From: Symsagittifera roscoffensis
Lineage: Eukaryota > Xenacoelomorpha > Acoela > Convolutidae
NCBI RefSeq assembly: GCF_963678635.1
Contig: NC_087062.1
Coordinates: 90,621,845-90,681,844, forward strand
Direction: 5' to 3'
Length of the DNA stretch: 60,000 bases
Of the stretch, positions 12,901 to 27,900 are shown in pieces. The translations under genes were made by a program, and so were the position numbers. Under the pieces are notes generated by a model. It saw only the letters and a program-made list of their open reading frames with translations. It did not search any database and was not told the DNA's origin. Each line of letters begins with the position of its first letter. The stretch's first letter is position 1.

Positions 12901-15900
12901 TGAAATTTTCAGATTTCCCAGTGAAGTCTGAAAATTAAATTGGGGTAATTTAATTGAAAAAGTGCCCATCATAAACTGTTCTTGAAATTCAAAGAGCCTT
13001 AAGGGCACCTATTTTTTCTTTGAAATTTGAAGTTGAGACTTCAAAAAATAAGTCAGTTTTTTTTCTTTTTATTGTGGTATTCATTGACGCTTTTCCAACT
13101 GTTGGCTATGTGTGTGTGTGGTATTGCAAAGAGTGCGAAGCTTTGCTTTGCCTCTTTTTGTTCCGACTTTCGATACGAAAGTGACGGAATATTTGTGCTC
13201 GGGGTGGGTTTTTTTTCTTCAGATAAATTTCGACTTTTTAACTAGCCATTTTTGACAGAATTTTTTTATATCATTCAAAAGGTATTGTTGTCCTGAGCTT
13301 AAATTTGAAAAGATATTTCACCTGTGATCATTTTTCGTAAAGTTATGGGGGTTTAAAGATTGTCATTTTGGTCAATTTGGGACAATTAACGCGTGATATA
13401 TTTCGCGCTATTAACGCGTAAGCGGAGATTTAATCCGTCTTTTAAATCGTTCCAAATTGGTTGAAAGAAGCTTATTTGTCATAATTATTTTGTTACAAGG
13501 AGCGAAATCTATCCTTTTGTACTTTATATGGCGTGTGGGGTGATGATTTTCATAAAAATTTCAAATTTTAGGGAAAAAAAATTTCATTTTTTTAATTATA
13601 TTTAATTTTTTTATGCTACTACTGCTCGATAAACCTGAAAAGGCAGTCGGAACATTCAGGGCTTTGCCCTGATACGAGCAGTCTTGTTTACCTTTACTTT
13701 GGGTCTTGTACATTCATAGTGTGTTGACCTTAATATGCTTCTGTTTGGTTTTTCGCTGATTAGGAGTCGATGAACGTAATTAAGACTCTTATATAGGTCG
13801 TGATGATTTTTTTAAAGGAAGTTTTAAAATTTGTTCAGGCTCAAGTTACTTTTTCCGCGGTTTGACTTGATTTGTTTTTAAGTTAAGGCTTACTTCTAAT
13901 TTCGAAAATGGAATTTAATTATCAGATTTTCCAGTGAAATATAATTTTTTATCTCTTGATCCAGTATCCTCAAATTGAGTTAAATTTGTTTAAAAAGTAT
14001 CAATCATAAATTGATGTCGAAATTCAAAGAGATTTAAGGGCATCTATTTTTTCTTTGAATTTTGAAAAAAAAATCAAAAACAATTTTTTTCTGTTTACAT
14101 TCATTCATCACTCTTTTCCAACTTTTTGTTGGCCATGTTGTATTAGATTAAATGGCTCACAAACACTTTATGGTGGCGAGTGATTAGCCCATTTGAACAA
14201 TACGTCTTTTGGCCTAGTATATGTAAAATATGTGACTGTTACAGGAGACGCCTGAAACTGAGGCGGATGCGAGACAGTTGCAGATCAGACTGAATCTGAT
14301 CAAGGGCGAGATTGACAACTACGAGGAGCAGTATGCGCTGTTGAAGACGACGGGTGATGAACTGACCGAGGGCCAGGACAATCCAGAGTACAGACAGTTC
14401 CGACAGCGACTGGAGGCCGCTGACAAAGGCTAGTACCCTTTTTCTTGTTATTTCAGACAGCATACGTGATTAATATCTCACAATCAGTTTTTTTTTCATA
14501 TCGGTCGGTAACATTGCGCCTTTGATGGTATGAGATTGGAACATTGAAAATAGAGAAAATTTCGGATCTACTTAACAATAGATTTTATAAAATGAAAGGA
14601 TTATTGACTATAGCAGTTATGGAGGTTTTATGTGGCAGTTAAATTGTCAAATATCTGGTCCGCCGTTAGTTTAAAAATTGTTCTGAATTGCCATGTCGCG
14701 AGCTATTCAGAAAAATGCCACGAGCAAAAAAATTGTTTACCGTGTATTCAATCAGGATACTATTTATAATACAATACGATCCAAAACATTTTGTAACATT
14801 TTCGTATTGCTTCTGGAATTTAAACGGGAATCCTTTTGCATGCGGAGTCAGGAAAAGCCAACTACCGGTCCATTTACGCCTGAAATCGGCCAAAATTTCC
14901 GTTAAAAGATTAACCGGTATGAAAAATACATGAAGCTCGCCTATCTCTGGTATAAATTTTGGTTAGTTGGCAGCTCAAAACAAGCGTGGAAATGTGTTGA
15001 AATGAAAGTTCCAAGCGGTTGGTGCAACTCGGCTGAAATAGAGCTGCATGTGCTTTGAATGGATAAAGGAATTCCCTTACTAAGCGTGCGTAATGTGTAT
15101 GCTGCGCTCTTGCACACGCGTCGGTGCAAGAGAAATAAAAGTGGGAAGAGAGAAGCAAGCTAGACTGCAAATATAGAATTGAAATCCATTTTACATGCTT
15201 TGCTCAAATAAAATAATATCGGAGCAGACTGTTTTGAAAAAAAACTTGTTCATTTGGTAAATGGGAATAATATATTGCATGTATGGCTGATGGAGACTTT
15301 TGTATGAATATGTGTTCTTTTTTGTTCAATGAAGGTATTGTGTAGACTGTTACAGTTGGATCTCAATAAAGTTCGTTGGTTCCAGTCTGTGTTTTGCGTG
15401 CTCTTCCTGCCTTTAAATTCGTTTTCCTATCATTCATGCCCAGATGTAGATGGTATTATATAAAAAACTTCTATTTACACGGCAAAATCATCAAAAGTTG
15501 CATGAAATAAAAAGCAAAGCCTGAAAAAGTCAAGCTCTAAAATGTTTTCAAAATGAATTTCAGATTCTTCAAATTTTATTCAGTTTTTTTTGGACGAATA
15601 GTAAGGTAGCATAACTTCAGTCTGACTCAACGTGACCCAGTGCCTTGGATATGTATTTGGGGCTTTCGAGAGATTATGTTGATCTGTGACATTATTATTT
15701 GTTCACATGGTAGCTTAACGGTTCACGGCCAAATTTTAAGTTTGGTTTGGAATTGGATACAATTTGCTTTTGAGTTAGGCTTACACTTCGAGCGTTTTGT
15801 CATATCTGCAAATGTAGTGGTAATTCGATTTCTCGCAGCTGGTGATTTGAACTGAATTGATAGGTATTGTGTAAATCAAAGCCGATGTATTAACTAGCTA

Positions 15901-18900
15901 CCATGTTAACATAATTAAAAAATTAAGAAGCTAGGTAATAATTGCATAGTAATTATATTAAAAATGCTTGAATTAAGAAAACGTCTACTAAAATCATATA
16001 ACTTTCTGCTATTTATACGCTCTGCTCGTTTTCGGTTTATTTATGCTTCGACTGGTTTGTTCACGTTTGATTGGCTATTTATCGTTGCTCAAATTTATTC
16101 TGTTAACTTCTCATGCGTTCAAAGAAGTGAACAAAGAAATGGAATTGAAATCTGCAGAACCATGCTTGAAACGCTAACTTCCCAAATGGCATAATTCCCA
16201 AATGGCATAAAAATGGAAATTTTTCCCAAATGGCATAAATTTCAAGTTTTCATTGTAATTTAAACGTTTTCTATCAATTTCTAACTCTAACATTTTGTCA
16301 GGAACGAAAGCATGTGAACAAGATTTGGAATTAATTGCTTCCAAACAAATTTAAGCCACAGGTTTGCCGAAAAAAATTTGACCACAAGAAGCTTATTAAT
16401 AACCGCAAGCTTATGCTTCTTGCTTTTGATAAAAAGTTCTACAAGTTTTTCACGATAAAATGTCAATCAACATTTGAATTGACAATTTGACTAATTTTCT
16501 CACATTGTTCACGAAAAAATTGTTCTCGATTTTTCCAAAGCAACTGTTGTATGAAATTATGCCATTTGGGAAATATTTCATTTTTATGCCATTTGGGAAT
16601 TATGCCATTTGAGACGTAATCCTTGAAACTGGTGTGGTGATATGAACCATTAAAAGTATATGTAGTTTCTTTTTATGCAGGTGGTGGTTGAAATGACTGA
16701 ATAGTTGCGAACTTTGATAGTACATGTTTGCATTTACCAGCCCTAACCAAAGTCTGCTCAAAACAGTGTGAATATTCAGACCAAGATAAAGCAACGAACA
16801 GTGTATTTGAGTGGTTGGTTCTAGGATAATGAATGTGTTTCGCACTTTCATGTGCGTGTGGGTTTTCTCTAAATATGGTAACATTTGAGGCTACATGTGA
16901 AGAATATCAGCCCATTGGTCATACTTGGTCATTTTTGAGTGGAAATATTGCGTGGTAGCCACGGTGACATGGGCTAAACCTTTAAAAAAATGTTTTGAGG
17001 TTTAGAAGGGGACGTTTTTTTAGCGTCAGGAACTACACATAAATGGACTATAAGTCGGGGACTTCATAAAGAAATTGCTAAAGTATCTGAAATTCATGTC
17101 TCGAACCTCGAACTAGGTCATCGAGGTCGAGGAAGATTGTTGCGTGAGAAAAGGAGGGAATTTTTTGAGATCTGGAGAATCTTTTTAAAAACACTTTGAC
17201 GCTGTATTATTAGAAGATTAGAGAAAAAATGATGGTTTCAAATGTTTGAAGTGAGATTTTATGACGTCACTGTGCTGTTTCAGAATGGGACGAACTGCAT
17301 CAGATCTGGAACCGGGCGGACGACCGTCTGAAGCAGCTGGTACTCTACATGCAGTTGGAGAAGGACGGAAGGGCAGTGGAGAGTCTGCTGAACAAACAGG
17401 ACGCCTTCCTGGCCAAAGTGGAGAAGCCAAGTAACATCGAGCAGTGCAACGAACTCATTGGCAAGTACAAGGATCTGATCAGTACGATGGATAGAAATGA
17501 CGAGAAGGTGGTGCAGTTCCTCAAATTGGCAGATGATCTCTACTCCCAGGACAACGAGCACTCCCCGAAAGCAGTAGAGAAGGCGAACGAGATCCAGCAG
17601 AGACGAGACACCAACAGAGACAAGGCTGAGGATGACCTAAGGAAGTTGGTGGACTCTCTCGACTGGCAGAAGCTCAAGAGTGATTTCCACAGTGTAAGTG
17701 AAATTGCCTTAAACAACCTTGCGGTTATTTTGATTTTTGTCGGAATTTTTACCAAAAGTGGCATGATGACACTTTAAGGGCAAGTATTAGGGCAAGGCTT
17801 ATTGTTTCCGAGTTAGAATTGCGATTTAAAACAAAAATGGGTCTTACTATTGGGAAATATTGGAAATTTGACGAGGTATCTGTGTTATAAGGTTTTGAAT
17901 AGTTCTCAGATTGATGATTTTGGTTGGGTTTTTTGTTTTCATGATTCAATTCAATGAATCTTGTTAACAATCCGCGAGTGTTTAAACATAGTTTCGACCA
18001 ATGTAAAGGACTTATAATTCAAAGGTTGATCATAAAAGAATTTGGATTTAAGTGAAGAATCCGCCTTCCTTTTTCAAGTTAGGCAAGGGGATAGTTAACA
18101 AGAGTAGGTAAGATAATATTTGTTGTGGTGTAGCTGCACTTCTCAGTGGAGGACAAGAACCACCTGGTGGACACGATTGTGGAGTCGCCCCTGGAGGGAA
18201 AGAAGAAGTTCACGAAGAGTACAGCTGTAGTACAGGAGGTGGACGCCCTGGAGAAACAACTGGAGGACATGAAGGACCACGCGAACAACGTGCGGGAGAA
18301 GCACCCCGAACTGGCGGATGAGGTGGACGAGGCAATCACAGCAACTGAAGTGCAGCTGGCTGAGACAAAGCAGAAGGCGAAGGATTTGGTGGACAAGTTG
18401 TTCGAAGAGGAGAAGGGATCCATCTTCTTGTCTGTAAGTTCGTCGAGAATTCCTTAAGAGTTTTAACTAAATGTGCATTTATCATTTTAGGTTATATAGT
18501 TTGAACTATATCGTATATATTGTTATATTTTGCAGAAAAATGCTAATTGAAAATTCTTAAAAATGGATAGGAAGAAACCTAGTTTTTTTCCAGGAGCATA
18601 TCATTGAGAGATGGTAATTGAAAATGCACTCATTGATTGAGGGAACACAAAATTTTCAGCCGCAGAAAGTTTACTAAAAAAATAATCTTTGCTGTGAATC
18701 CGGCACTCAAAAACTGGGACTTGCTGAAAGCTGAACAGCTCGGATATTGGTGTTTTCTTGTGTTGATGAACAATGTTATAAATACTTAAATAATCATCTG
18801 TCATTTTAGTCGATCGCTGAATTGGACGAAAACATTGGCGAGGTGGAAGAGGACGAGATCCCCGAAGAATGTACCAACTTGGTAGATGCCCAGATCAAAA

Positions 18901-21900
18901 TGGACCAGTTCAATCTGATCCAGAAGAAACTGGCAGACACCCAGTCTTCACTGAATGAGTTGGACAATCAACAGAACCGAATCACCGATCTGCCCGACAC
19001 AGAGCAAGAGGAGATCAAAGCGAAATCAGAAAATGTCAAGTCCAGATTTAACAAAGTGTCACAGCCTCTTGAAAACAAAAAGAAGCAGCTCGAAATTGAT
19101 ATAAAGAAGTTCAAGTTTTTCCAAGATGCAGCTGATGAGAAGACTTGGATGAGTGAAAAGATACCACTGTGCGAGACGAGACCAGTCCCGGGAAGTCTGC
19201 AAGAGGCCGAACAGCTCGAGAAGCGAAACGAGAGTCTCAAAAATGACATTGCAAGCCACCGACCTGTTCTGGACGCTGTGATCAAAGATGGTCACTCGCT
19301 CATCGATGATGAAGCGTACCACAATCCTCAGGCTGTGAATGACCGTATTGACGACCTCGAAAGCACCTGGGCTTCATTGGACGAGAAACTGAAGGAAAAG
19401 ATAGCTGAGCTGGAAATTCTTAAGAACTCTCAAAAGTACTTTGAAGAGGCTAAGGATGCTGAGGTGTGGATGTCGGATCAAGAGTTCCACTTAATGTCAC
19501 AGGATAGAGGAAAGGTAAGTTATTGAATGAACTGTTTGTCAATACTTTGTATATTGGCTTAATTGAGGAGGGGTGAAACTTGAGAACGCTGGTGACTGAA
19601 AAAAGTAAGACTCCAAATTGACTGAAATAAGCCACGGTTCCAGGTAAGCGTTGCATCGCATAGTTTTGCTTTAATGTACAATCATAATAGTAAGCTTGAC
19701 AGTTTTGATAATTTTAGAGATTATTGGAAGCTTTGAAGGTAAAATTAGGTTCAGTTGAGTTAAACAATGCAATCTATCAACTATGATCACGTTTTTCTGT
19801 TTCCTTATCTTAAATCAACCTCTGAGCTTTTTAGAAGAAGAGTTTTAAAGAAACAGGTTTGTCTTGTTTTCAGGATGAGCCAAGTGCGCAAGCCTTGCTC
19901 AAGAAGCACCAGGCACTGGAGAAGTCTATTGATGATTTCGAAGACACGATCAAAGCATGTGCAGACACAGCAAAGGAACTGTTGGAAGCTAACCACCCAG
20001 ACAGGTAAAATAAATTTATTGCTATCATTCCCATCTGGAATAGTAAAGAAACAGTTCATCTGGTCTCAAACGCAAGTGAATTGGCTCCAACTTGGGCTTC
20101 TGTTTAATTGGCTAATTGACGGAAGCACTGATTTCAAATTGTTTATTAATGATTAATTACTAAGGCTCTAGATCGATGCCTGTCTTCCGAGAATCAAATT
20201 GAAGCTATTAATCTGAACGTCAAATTTGGAAAGCCATCCATTTAACTGATTTTTTTTGGAACTGGAAAAATCCTCTCTGATACGGAAGTGAACCAATCCC
20301 ATTCAGTTAAAAAACTCAAAACAATTTTTAAGACTACTTGATCCGTTTTTTGTTGTCTCAGTGTTGGTCAGTTGTATTAAGTAGTAAACAAAGTGACTGC
20401 GTTTAACAATGTCGGCACATCTTGAATAAAAATTTGTGATTTGCTTTTTCTTCGTCTCTTGGTTTTGCAATGATCTAATATTCAGTGTTGCGTTTATTTT
20501 AGCCCCATTTTGCAAAATGCCTACTCCAAATTAGATCGGTAACTAATCACAAAGATCTTAATCTTCTCTGCTAAACATGGTTCATATTTATCTACAAGTC
20601 ATCGAAGGAACCTAATATAGAATCCATGTTCGAACGCAAGGGAAGTGCATCATGTAAATTAATGCCTGGTGCGATAGTGATGCATTTAAGTTAGTCGAAT
20701 GCATAAAAAGCTTAAAGCACATCAAGTTAACAATTTATTTGTATTTCTTTGTATTTTTGGTCCCAATTTTTGCATGCGAACATTTAGTTGGAACCGGATA
20801 AAAATTGTCAAGTGATCATAGTGCTCGGAAATAGTCGTAACGATGTATTGTTGATGTCTCGCCGTTAGACATAAACCGATAACAGAAAAATAAATGTCTC
20901 TAAATGGGAAATATGTATCTCGAAAATAGTTGAATTGCGTTACCTATATATTTGAAGCGCAATTAATTGTTTAGTGGAATATATTTAACGATTGGCATGA
21001 AAAACCGTGAAAGTGATGTTATATTATTTCATCAAAAAAAAATTGTTCAATTTTTCGATTCCACGACAATTAAGGTGCTTTTCATGCTTAAGGTGCTATT
21101 CATCTTAGGCCTATCGAATTGTCAACATAAATCAATGATCCATTTAATGTCATGCTCACCATAATCACTATTCGGCCAAAGGTCTGTTCGGCTCAGATAG
21201 TAACGGTGAATTATTTCAGTCCCAAGATCCAGTCGGAGCAAGAGAAGATCGAGCACAGCTATGCCAATCTGAAGGGTCTCTGCGAGGAGAGGAAAAACAG
21301 ACTGGAACAGGCAGTCGAATTGTTTAAACTGAACAGAGATGTGGATGACCTGGAGATCTGGATCAACGAGAGGGAAATTGTGGCCGGATCCCACGAGATG
21401 GGACAGGATCTGGAACACGTCATCGTTAGTGTACCTTACTTATTTTGCAATAGGTGCTATGATATCCGATTGAAATTATGACGGCTAAGAAAAATTGGAT
21501 GGAGAAAAAAGCGTTTGAAATTGCGTTGTGAATGGTAAAATAGTAGCCAGTAACAATTGATTGCATACTTAATAGAATGAGAGGAATTATCAATAACTTG
21601 GCGTTCATGTTATGAATTGAGAACAAAACAGGGACAGGATGATGTTCCGTATACGTTACTGAAGGGAATGATCGTGAGTCTGTATGTTAAATAAGGAATA
21701 ATTTAAATCAATAATTTTTATTTCAACATGGAATAATTTGAAATAACTTCTTCCTCCCATCTAAATTGGTGTGTTTGTGTTTTCAGATGTTGCTGGACAA
21801 GTTCAAGGTCTTCACCAAAGACACGACTGAAGTTGGCCACGAGAGAGTGAACCAGGTGTCGGATGCATGTGATGCCATGATCGAACAGGGCCACGGAGAC

Positions 21901-24900
21901 GCAGTCCTCATCGCCGAGTGGAAGGAACACCTGAACGAGATATGGAACGACCTGCTGGAGCTCATGGACACACGCACTCAGGTAGGAAACACTCAATGTA
22001 GGGATACCTGAACAATACATTGCTGGCTGCTGAAGTGTATAGAAGAGCAGAGCGAACAATGTAGTTTAAGAACATACTGTTTGTGATAATAGATATCGGT
22101 CAAGTTGGAAAGCTGGATTCGATGAATATATCTATTTGCGTTTAGCTGCTGATGGCTTCGTATGACCTGCGCAAGTTCTACAGTGATTGCAAGGACACTT
22201 TGGCGAGGATTAAGGAGAAGATGAACAATCTGCCGGATGACTTGGGCAAGGACAAGAAGCAGGTGGAGAACCTGGAGAGGAAACACGAGTCATTCATCCT
22301 CGACGTCCAGTCCCTACGAGACCAGGTTTGCTGCTCTTCTGTAGCTTTCTAATCTCTGTCTTGTGGTTATTAATGTCATACAAATTTCAAGGCAATTAAG
22401 TTATTATAAAATAAAATCCTAGATATCCCTTGTTATTAACGGTGCTTTAAATCACGAGTTGTAACTGGAAATTTTTTATTGTCAGTTTTGTTTACGCTTT
22501 TGTAGAAGATAATTTCAACAATAGGCGAAGACAACAAAGCGGCAGCGACTGACTGCGGGTGGGATTCAGAATTTTTTTTTTCCAAAAGCTGTTTTTTTTA
22601 GCCTGATTTAAATTATTTCGTTTGTCTAGGTGCACCGCATTACAGAAGAGGCCGGTAAGTTCCAGCAGTCATACGCAGGAGACAAAGCCAGGGAAATCCA
22701 GATGCGAGAGAAGGAGGTGGTTGATGCATGGAATCAGCTGCTGCTATTCTGCGACGACAGAAGAATTAAACTGGCAGACACTGGAGATCTGTTCCGGTTC
22801 TACACCATGGTTCGGGATCTGCTCAACTGGATGGACGACATCAACCGACAGATCAAAAACCAGGAGAAGCCCAGGTAAATAAGTGCATACTGAATTGTAT
22901 TGAAATGGAAAAGATATTCACCCAATATCTATTCCTCCTTTAGAGCGCATTGTTGTGGACACGTTTGATATAATTTTCAGTTCAAAGAAACCTATAAAAC
23001 ATTGGCTTCAAAAGAAGCCTATAAAATAAAAAAAACATTAGAATTACACAAGTCTGTTCTGTTGTTCCAGAGACGTGTCAGGAGTGGAACTGTTGATGAA
23101 TCTGCACCAGGCCATCAAATTGGAGATAGATGCGAGGGACGAGAGCTTCGCAGACTGCATTTCCCTCGGAAAAGAACTCATCGCTAAGGGACATTACGCA
23201 CTCAAAGAGGTACCAATTAGAATCAAAGTTTTACAGAAGTCTAGGCTGTCATAGTATTTGAATTTTTCTGCAAATTTCACATTTCATCATGAAGGAAAAT
23301 TGAAGGCGGTTTTTTGTGCTACTTTGTAAATAAGTAATTGAAGTTATTAGGTTACATAGCTTGGAAATAGTTTAATATTATTAGCGAGGAACGTTTTGTA
23401 TTTTACTTTTTTTCATAATGAGGAAAATGAGAAAACATGTGAGAATTCAGAGGATAAATATCTGTAGTATGATCAGTCAATGTATTCCATGAAATCCAGT
23501 GGTACTGACAACTTAGTAAACAGAAAACTTTGATTGAGTTTTGCGGCTTAGATCAAGAAAAAGCTGTTGGAGATTGGCTACAAGAGAGCAGATCTAATCG
23601 CAGACTGGGAACACAGGTGGGAATATCTGCAACTCATCCTCGAGGTCTACCAGTACGTGAAGGACGCCCAGGCGGCAGAGGCCTGGCTCAATGCACAGGA
23701 GAACTACCTGAAGACGCAGGATCTGGGAGACTCAGTGGAGGCGGTTGAGAAGCTGCAGAAGAAGCACGAGTTGTTCGAGAAGTCCCTGCTGGCACAGACC
23801 GACAGGTTCCATGATTTGGACCGAGTCACCACCGTGAGTAGTTCCTTCCTTAACTAGTTGAAATATCTTAAAATGGGTGTTGAAATGGTCATGAAAGAAG
23901 TCGGCAATTTTGGCTTATCTTGCGTCTAATATAACTTCTGACTGAAAATTGGTCTTGCGAAACTGATTCTTAAAAGTTCCGAATCAGTCTGGTGTCAAAT
24001 ATTAATTCTTTCCTGTGTTGTCTGATTGAGAATGACTGAACACTATTATTGAATTAAGCAAACAGCTGATTCAAGCAATCTGATGATATGTAATTGAAAT
24101 ATTATAATATAATGATGGTTCTGCAGGCTGGGCGTTAATGATGTGTGGTGTCCGCTTGTTTAGTTGGAGCAGAGGGAGTTGAGACGACAGAAGATCATGG
24201 AGTACATGAAGGACCACCCGGACTTCGTGGACGAGCCCACTCCCATCAGCAAGAACAGGAAACAGTTCATCGAGGAATACGTCGCCATGCACCAGCTGCA
24301 CGACAAGTGAGCTCTCCTCTTTTTGCAGCTATGAAATGCGGAATATGTATATATTTTCTTAGTAAAATGTATCTTTTCAATCAAATAAGAGAAAGCAAGT
24401 ATGTGAGACTTCTTGACAGAAACTTTTTCGATTCAAAGCAAGGCTAGCTTTGGATTCTTCTTGAATTCTTATGAAGACTGAAAAAGGCACTGTGGCGCAG
24501 ATATGGCTATATTTTTCTATCAGTCATTACACTTCGAAATCAAATGGACTTACGCGCTGTGATAACCTAATTAAGGTCATGCAATTAAGTTACACCACCG
24601 GTTTCCGTGGGAGTTCTGGGCTTGTACAAATAGTCCAAAATGTTGTCGTTCCTAGGGAGGAGGAGGAGGAACAGTTGCCGAGCAGACCGACTGTGGATCA
24701 CGTGCACGAGCCGGCAGCCTCGCCCTCAGTGCAGAGACCTGTTCAGTCATCATCGGCTGCACCCCCAGAAGCTAGAGCTAGAGGTAAAGAAAGAAAAACA
24801 CATAGTGATGTGGGCCAAATTTATAAATCGCTTAAAGTAATGTTCAGCTGTTGACAATTGAAGGATAAAGTTGACGCCATTCATCGTGAACATTAATGGC

Positions 24901-27900
24901 AGTCTTATATAGAACAGAAGTTAACAGTATTGCTAAGTTCAAATGTTTTCAAAAGTTTTCTTGCTGCTATTTTCACTGAAGATATCTGATTGGCTCCTTT
25001 CCAGTTTCCTGGTAAATTTACGTTATAAAAGTTTTTTTTTCGCAATTCGCATGTTATAAAAGTTGTTCAAATGTTAAATTATGATTCAAAGTGCAAAAAT
25101 CTTTTTGAATGGTGTTTTGGAAATAGTAGAAAAAAATCAATAAAAAATCTAAAAGGGGGACTGGAAAAGAGAAATTTGATCTAAATGATGAAATTAACTG
25201 GGTGAGCTAAGCTACACCAAACTAACTGCGGATGTGTGTGTGCTCTTGCAGCTGGTCAGGCTTCTCAGCCGCCCGCTTCTACTGTACCGGAGAGCACTGC
25301 TGCTGCTGCCACTCAAGGCAGTGCTGCACCTGCTTCTTCGGCAGCCAAGCCCACTCCTGGTAAGCACGCCAGCTATGCGCCCTAATTGCACAGTAAATAT
25401 TCCTCTATGTCGACAGATTGCTGCTATTGTGTTCTTTTGGGCAAAAATAAGTGCAAATTGTAGATTTTGCTTACTTGTTCTGGCTGTGGGCACAGTTCAT
25501 GTGTAGTCGCGTGAAGTTAAAGTGCGCTCTGCAATGTTTTCAATTTCGATTATCTTTTCAATTAAGCAGGGGCGGATCTAGGATTTTCAACCTGTTTCAC
25601 CTTTTTAGTTCAGTAATTTTCTGACCCTTTTTGAATTTTTTAGGTTACTTATTTTTTGAGCTCTCAACCTTTAAGCCCTAGTTTGCCGCAATTTTCTGCC
25701 ACGCAGGAAAGTATTATAAGAAAAAAAAAACAGACCAAAAATTCATTTCATGGAAACTTTTCCAAAAAAACGTGCTCCGCTTCAAATTAATTGTATATTG
25801 GCGGTAGTGACGCGTAGATAAACTTGAAAAAAAAATCATGTTTGCTCGTTTAAAATTGATGAAAAATAGTACTAAAGAATCTTTTAGGTGGTCAGATAGT
25901 TGAATTTGAATCCTTGAGAGGGGTGTCGAATCCTCAGGGGCCCCTTCCCCTTCCCTTATTTACTCCTGCCATCGTGTTACAATTTTTGAATTTTGAAGAC
26001 GATCAATAATTTCTCAAACGATTTTGCTTATACGTTTTTTTTTCTGGCTGAAAATTAACTTAACTCAAATTTGCAATAATTTTATTTCATATTGATGTTA
26101 TTCATTTTGAGCTTGAGGGTGTAAGAATCTGGAGTTTTCAATTTCTATTTATATTTAGCTTCAGTTTACAAACTGTTTAATTGTCATGGCTTCATGTTCC
26201 TTCTTTTGGGTGTTGCAAAATGCACTGGCTTGTTGTGAGCAAATATGCTGAATGAAGACTTAGATTTTCAAACAGTTTCGTAAATGTTTCCAGCTGGTGG
26301 AGACCATTTTAAAGGGAATGTGCAATCTTCTGGCTCTATTAAATCCATATTCACTCCTCGAAAGTCTGGCCGGTCAACGCCAGGTAGAATCAAATTCCTT
26401 AAAAGTTTGATGAAATTGTACAACCGGATAAAAGGCGTGTTTAATTCTAATTTCAAGTGTCAAAGAACGAATTAAAGAGCTGTGTTTAGCTGGTGTAGTT
26501 TTTTTTCAGGGAAGTAAAAATAGTTCCACTCGAAATTTGATTTATCGCGTCTTGGCTTTCAATTTCTTCTACAGTTGTTCATTGATTTGCTAACAACGAA
26601 AATGAAAATGGTGCAAAAAATGCGAATGACTATTAATTTCGAAACTGAATTAATAGATTTTCCAGTGGAAAAAATTTAAATATTGACCCAGGTTTTCTAA
26701 GTTTGCTATTTAAATTTAAAAAACGTCGATCATAAAATATTCTTGAAGTATTTGTTTCTCGAAATTTGGATTTCCAAAATATTTTTTTTTCGGTTTTCTT
26801 GGGTGCATTTGAAATTTTTTATCGGCCATGTTTTCCCCCTAATAACCCACTTGGATTATACGCAACGTGCAATTAGAGATATTTGACTAAAGTTGTACAA
26901 TTTTACCAACGGCTGATTCAAGTTACCTGATTCATGACCTCCTAATTGACGGGAGCATAGATGTGCATCGGCTTAGAATAGATTTTCCAATGATGCAGTT
27001 GCTCATCCTTTCCACGGTGGTTAAATTCACCAAAAATAGCTATTATATAGATAGAAAATCCGTATTCTTTTTGCCTTCTACTCTCTGTACTCTGCCTTTG
27101 TTCCATTCTATCTTCTGCAGAAATGCAGGTTTTCAGTTCAGTCTTTGTCTCCGTTTGGCTTTTTCGGTGTGTAGTCTACGAATATCTGAATAGTCTAATT
27201 TGGGCTTGGGTTTCAGCGCCTCCGAAGTCTTCGGACGAGTCGGTGACTAAAGAGGGAGCTCTGCAGAAGAAGAAGGACAACGACGATGGAGGAGTGGCCT
27301 CCAAGGACAGAAGCTGGAAGGGAGTGTACATGGTGCAGAAGGGAACCAGTCTGACTACATTCAAAGACCAGAAGAGCTCTAAGGTTACCATTATAAAATA
27401 AATGAACAACTACTCATACCTTAATAACAGCGAATGAAATCAGATATATTTCATAGCTTTCAGTGTTGATGGCCACAAAGCGAAGTGACGAATGACTTCG
27501 ATATCAAACAATTGTAATAGCTTCGTGGTTTTTGAGACAAATTTAGTGCCGATGTTATCCTGAAGTGTATCAGCCTCAGCTCTTTGGAGGCGAAAAGGTA
27601 GAATTGTAATCTGAATGGTTTGTGCGTTTAGCAAAATGCGGCTCTCTCTGGCCATGCGCAGATAGATCTGTCCACTAGCGAGTGCACAATTGCGAGTGAC
27701 TACACCAAGAAGAAGAATGTGTTCCGACTGAAAACATCAACCGGTGCTGAGTGTCTCTTCATGGCCAAGGACGCCGTAAGTACCACCTCCCTAACTAAGT
27801 AATGAAAAAAAATCGCAGTAATGAATAAATTTTCACCCGGAAAACATTTTGAAAACTGTATTCCGAAAATACAGGTGTCGGTGTTTACACTAGCGTCAGC

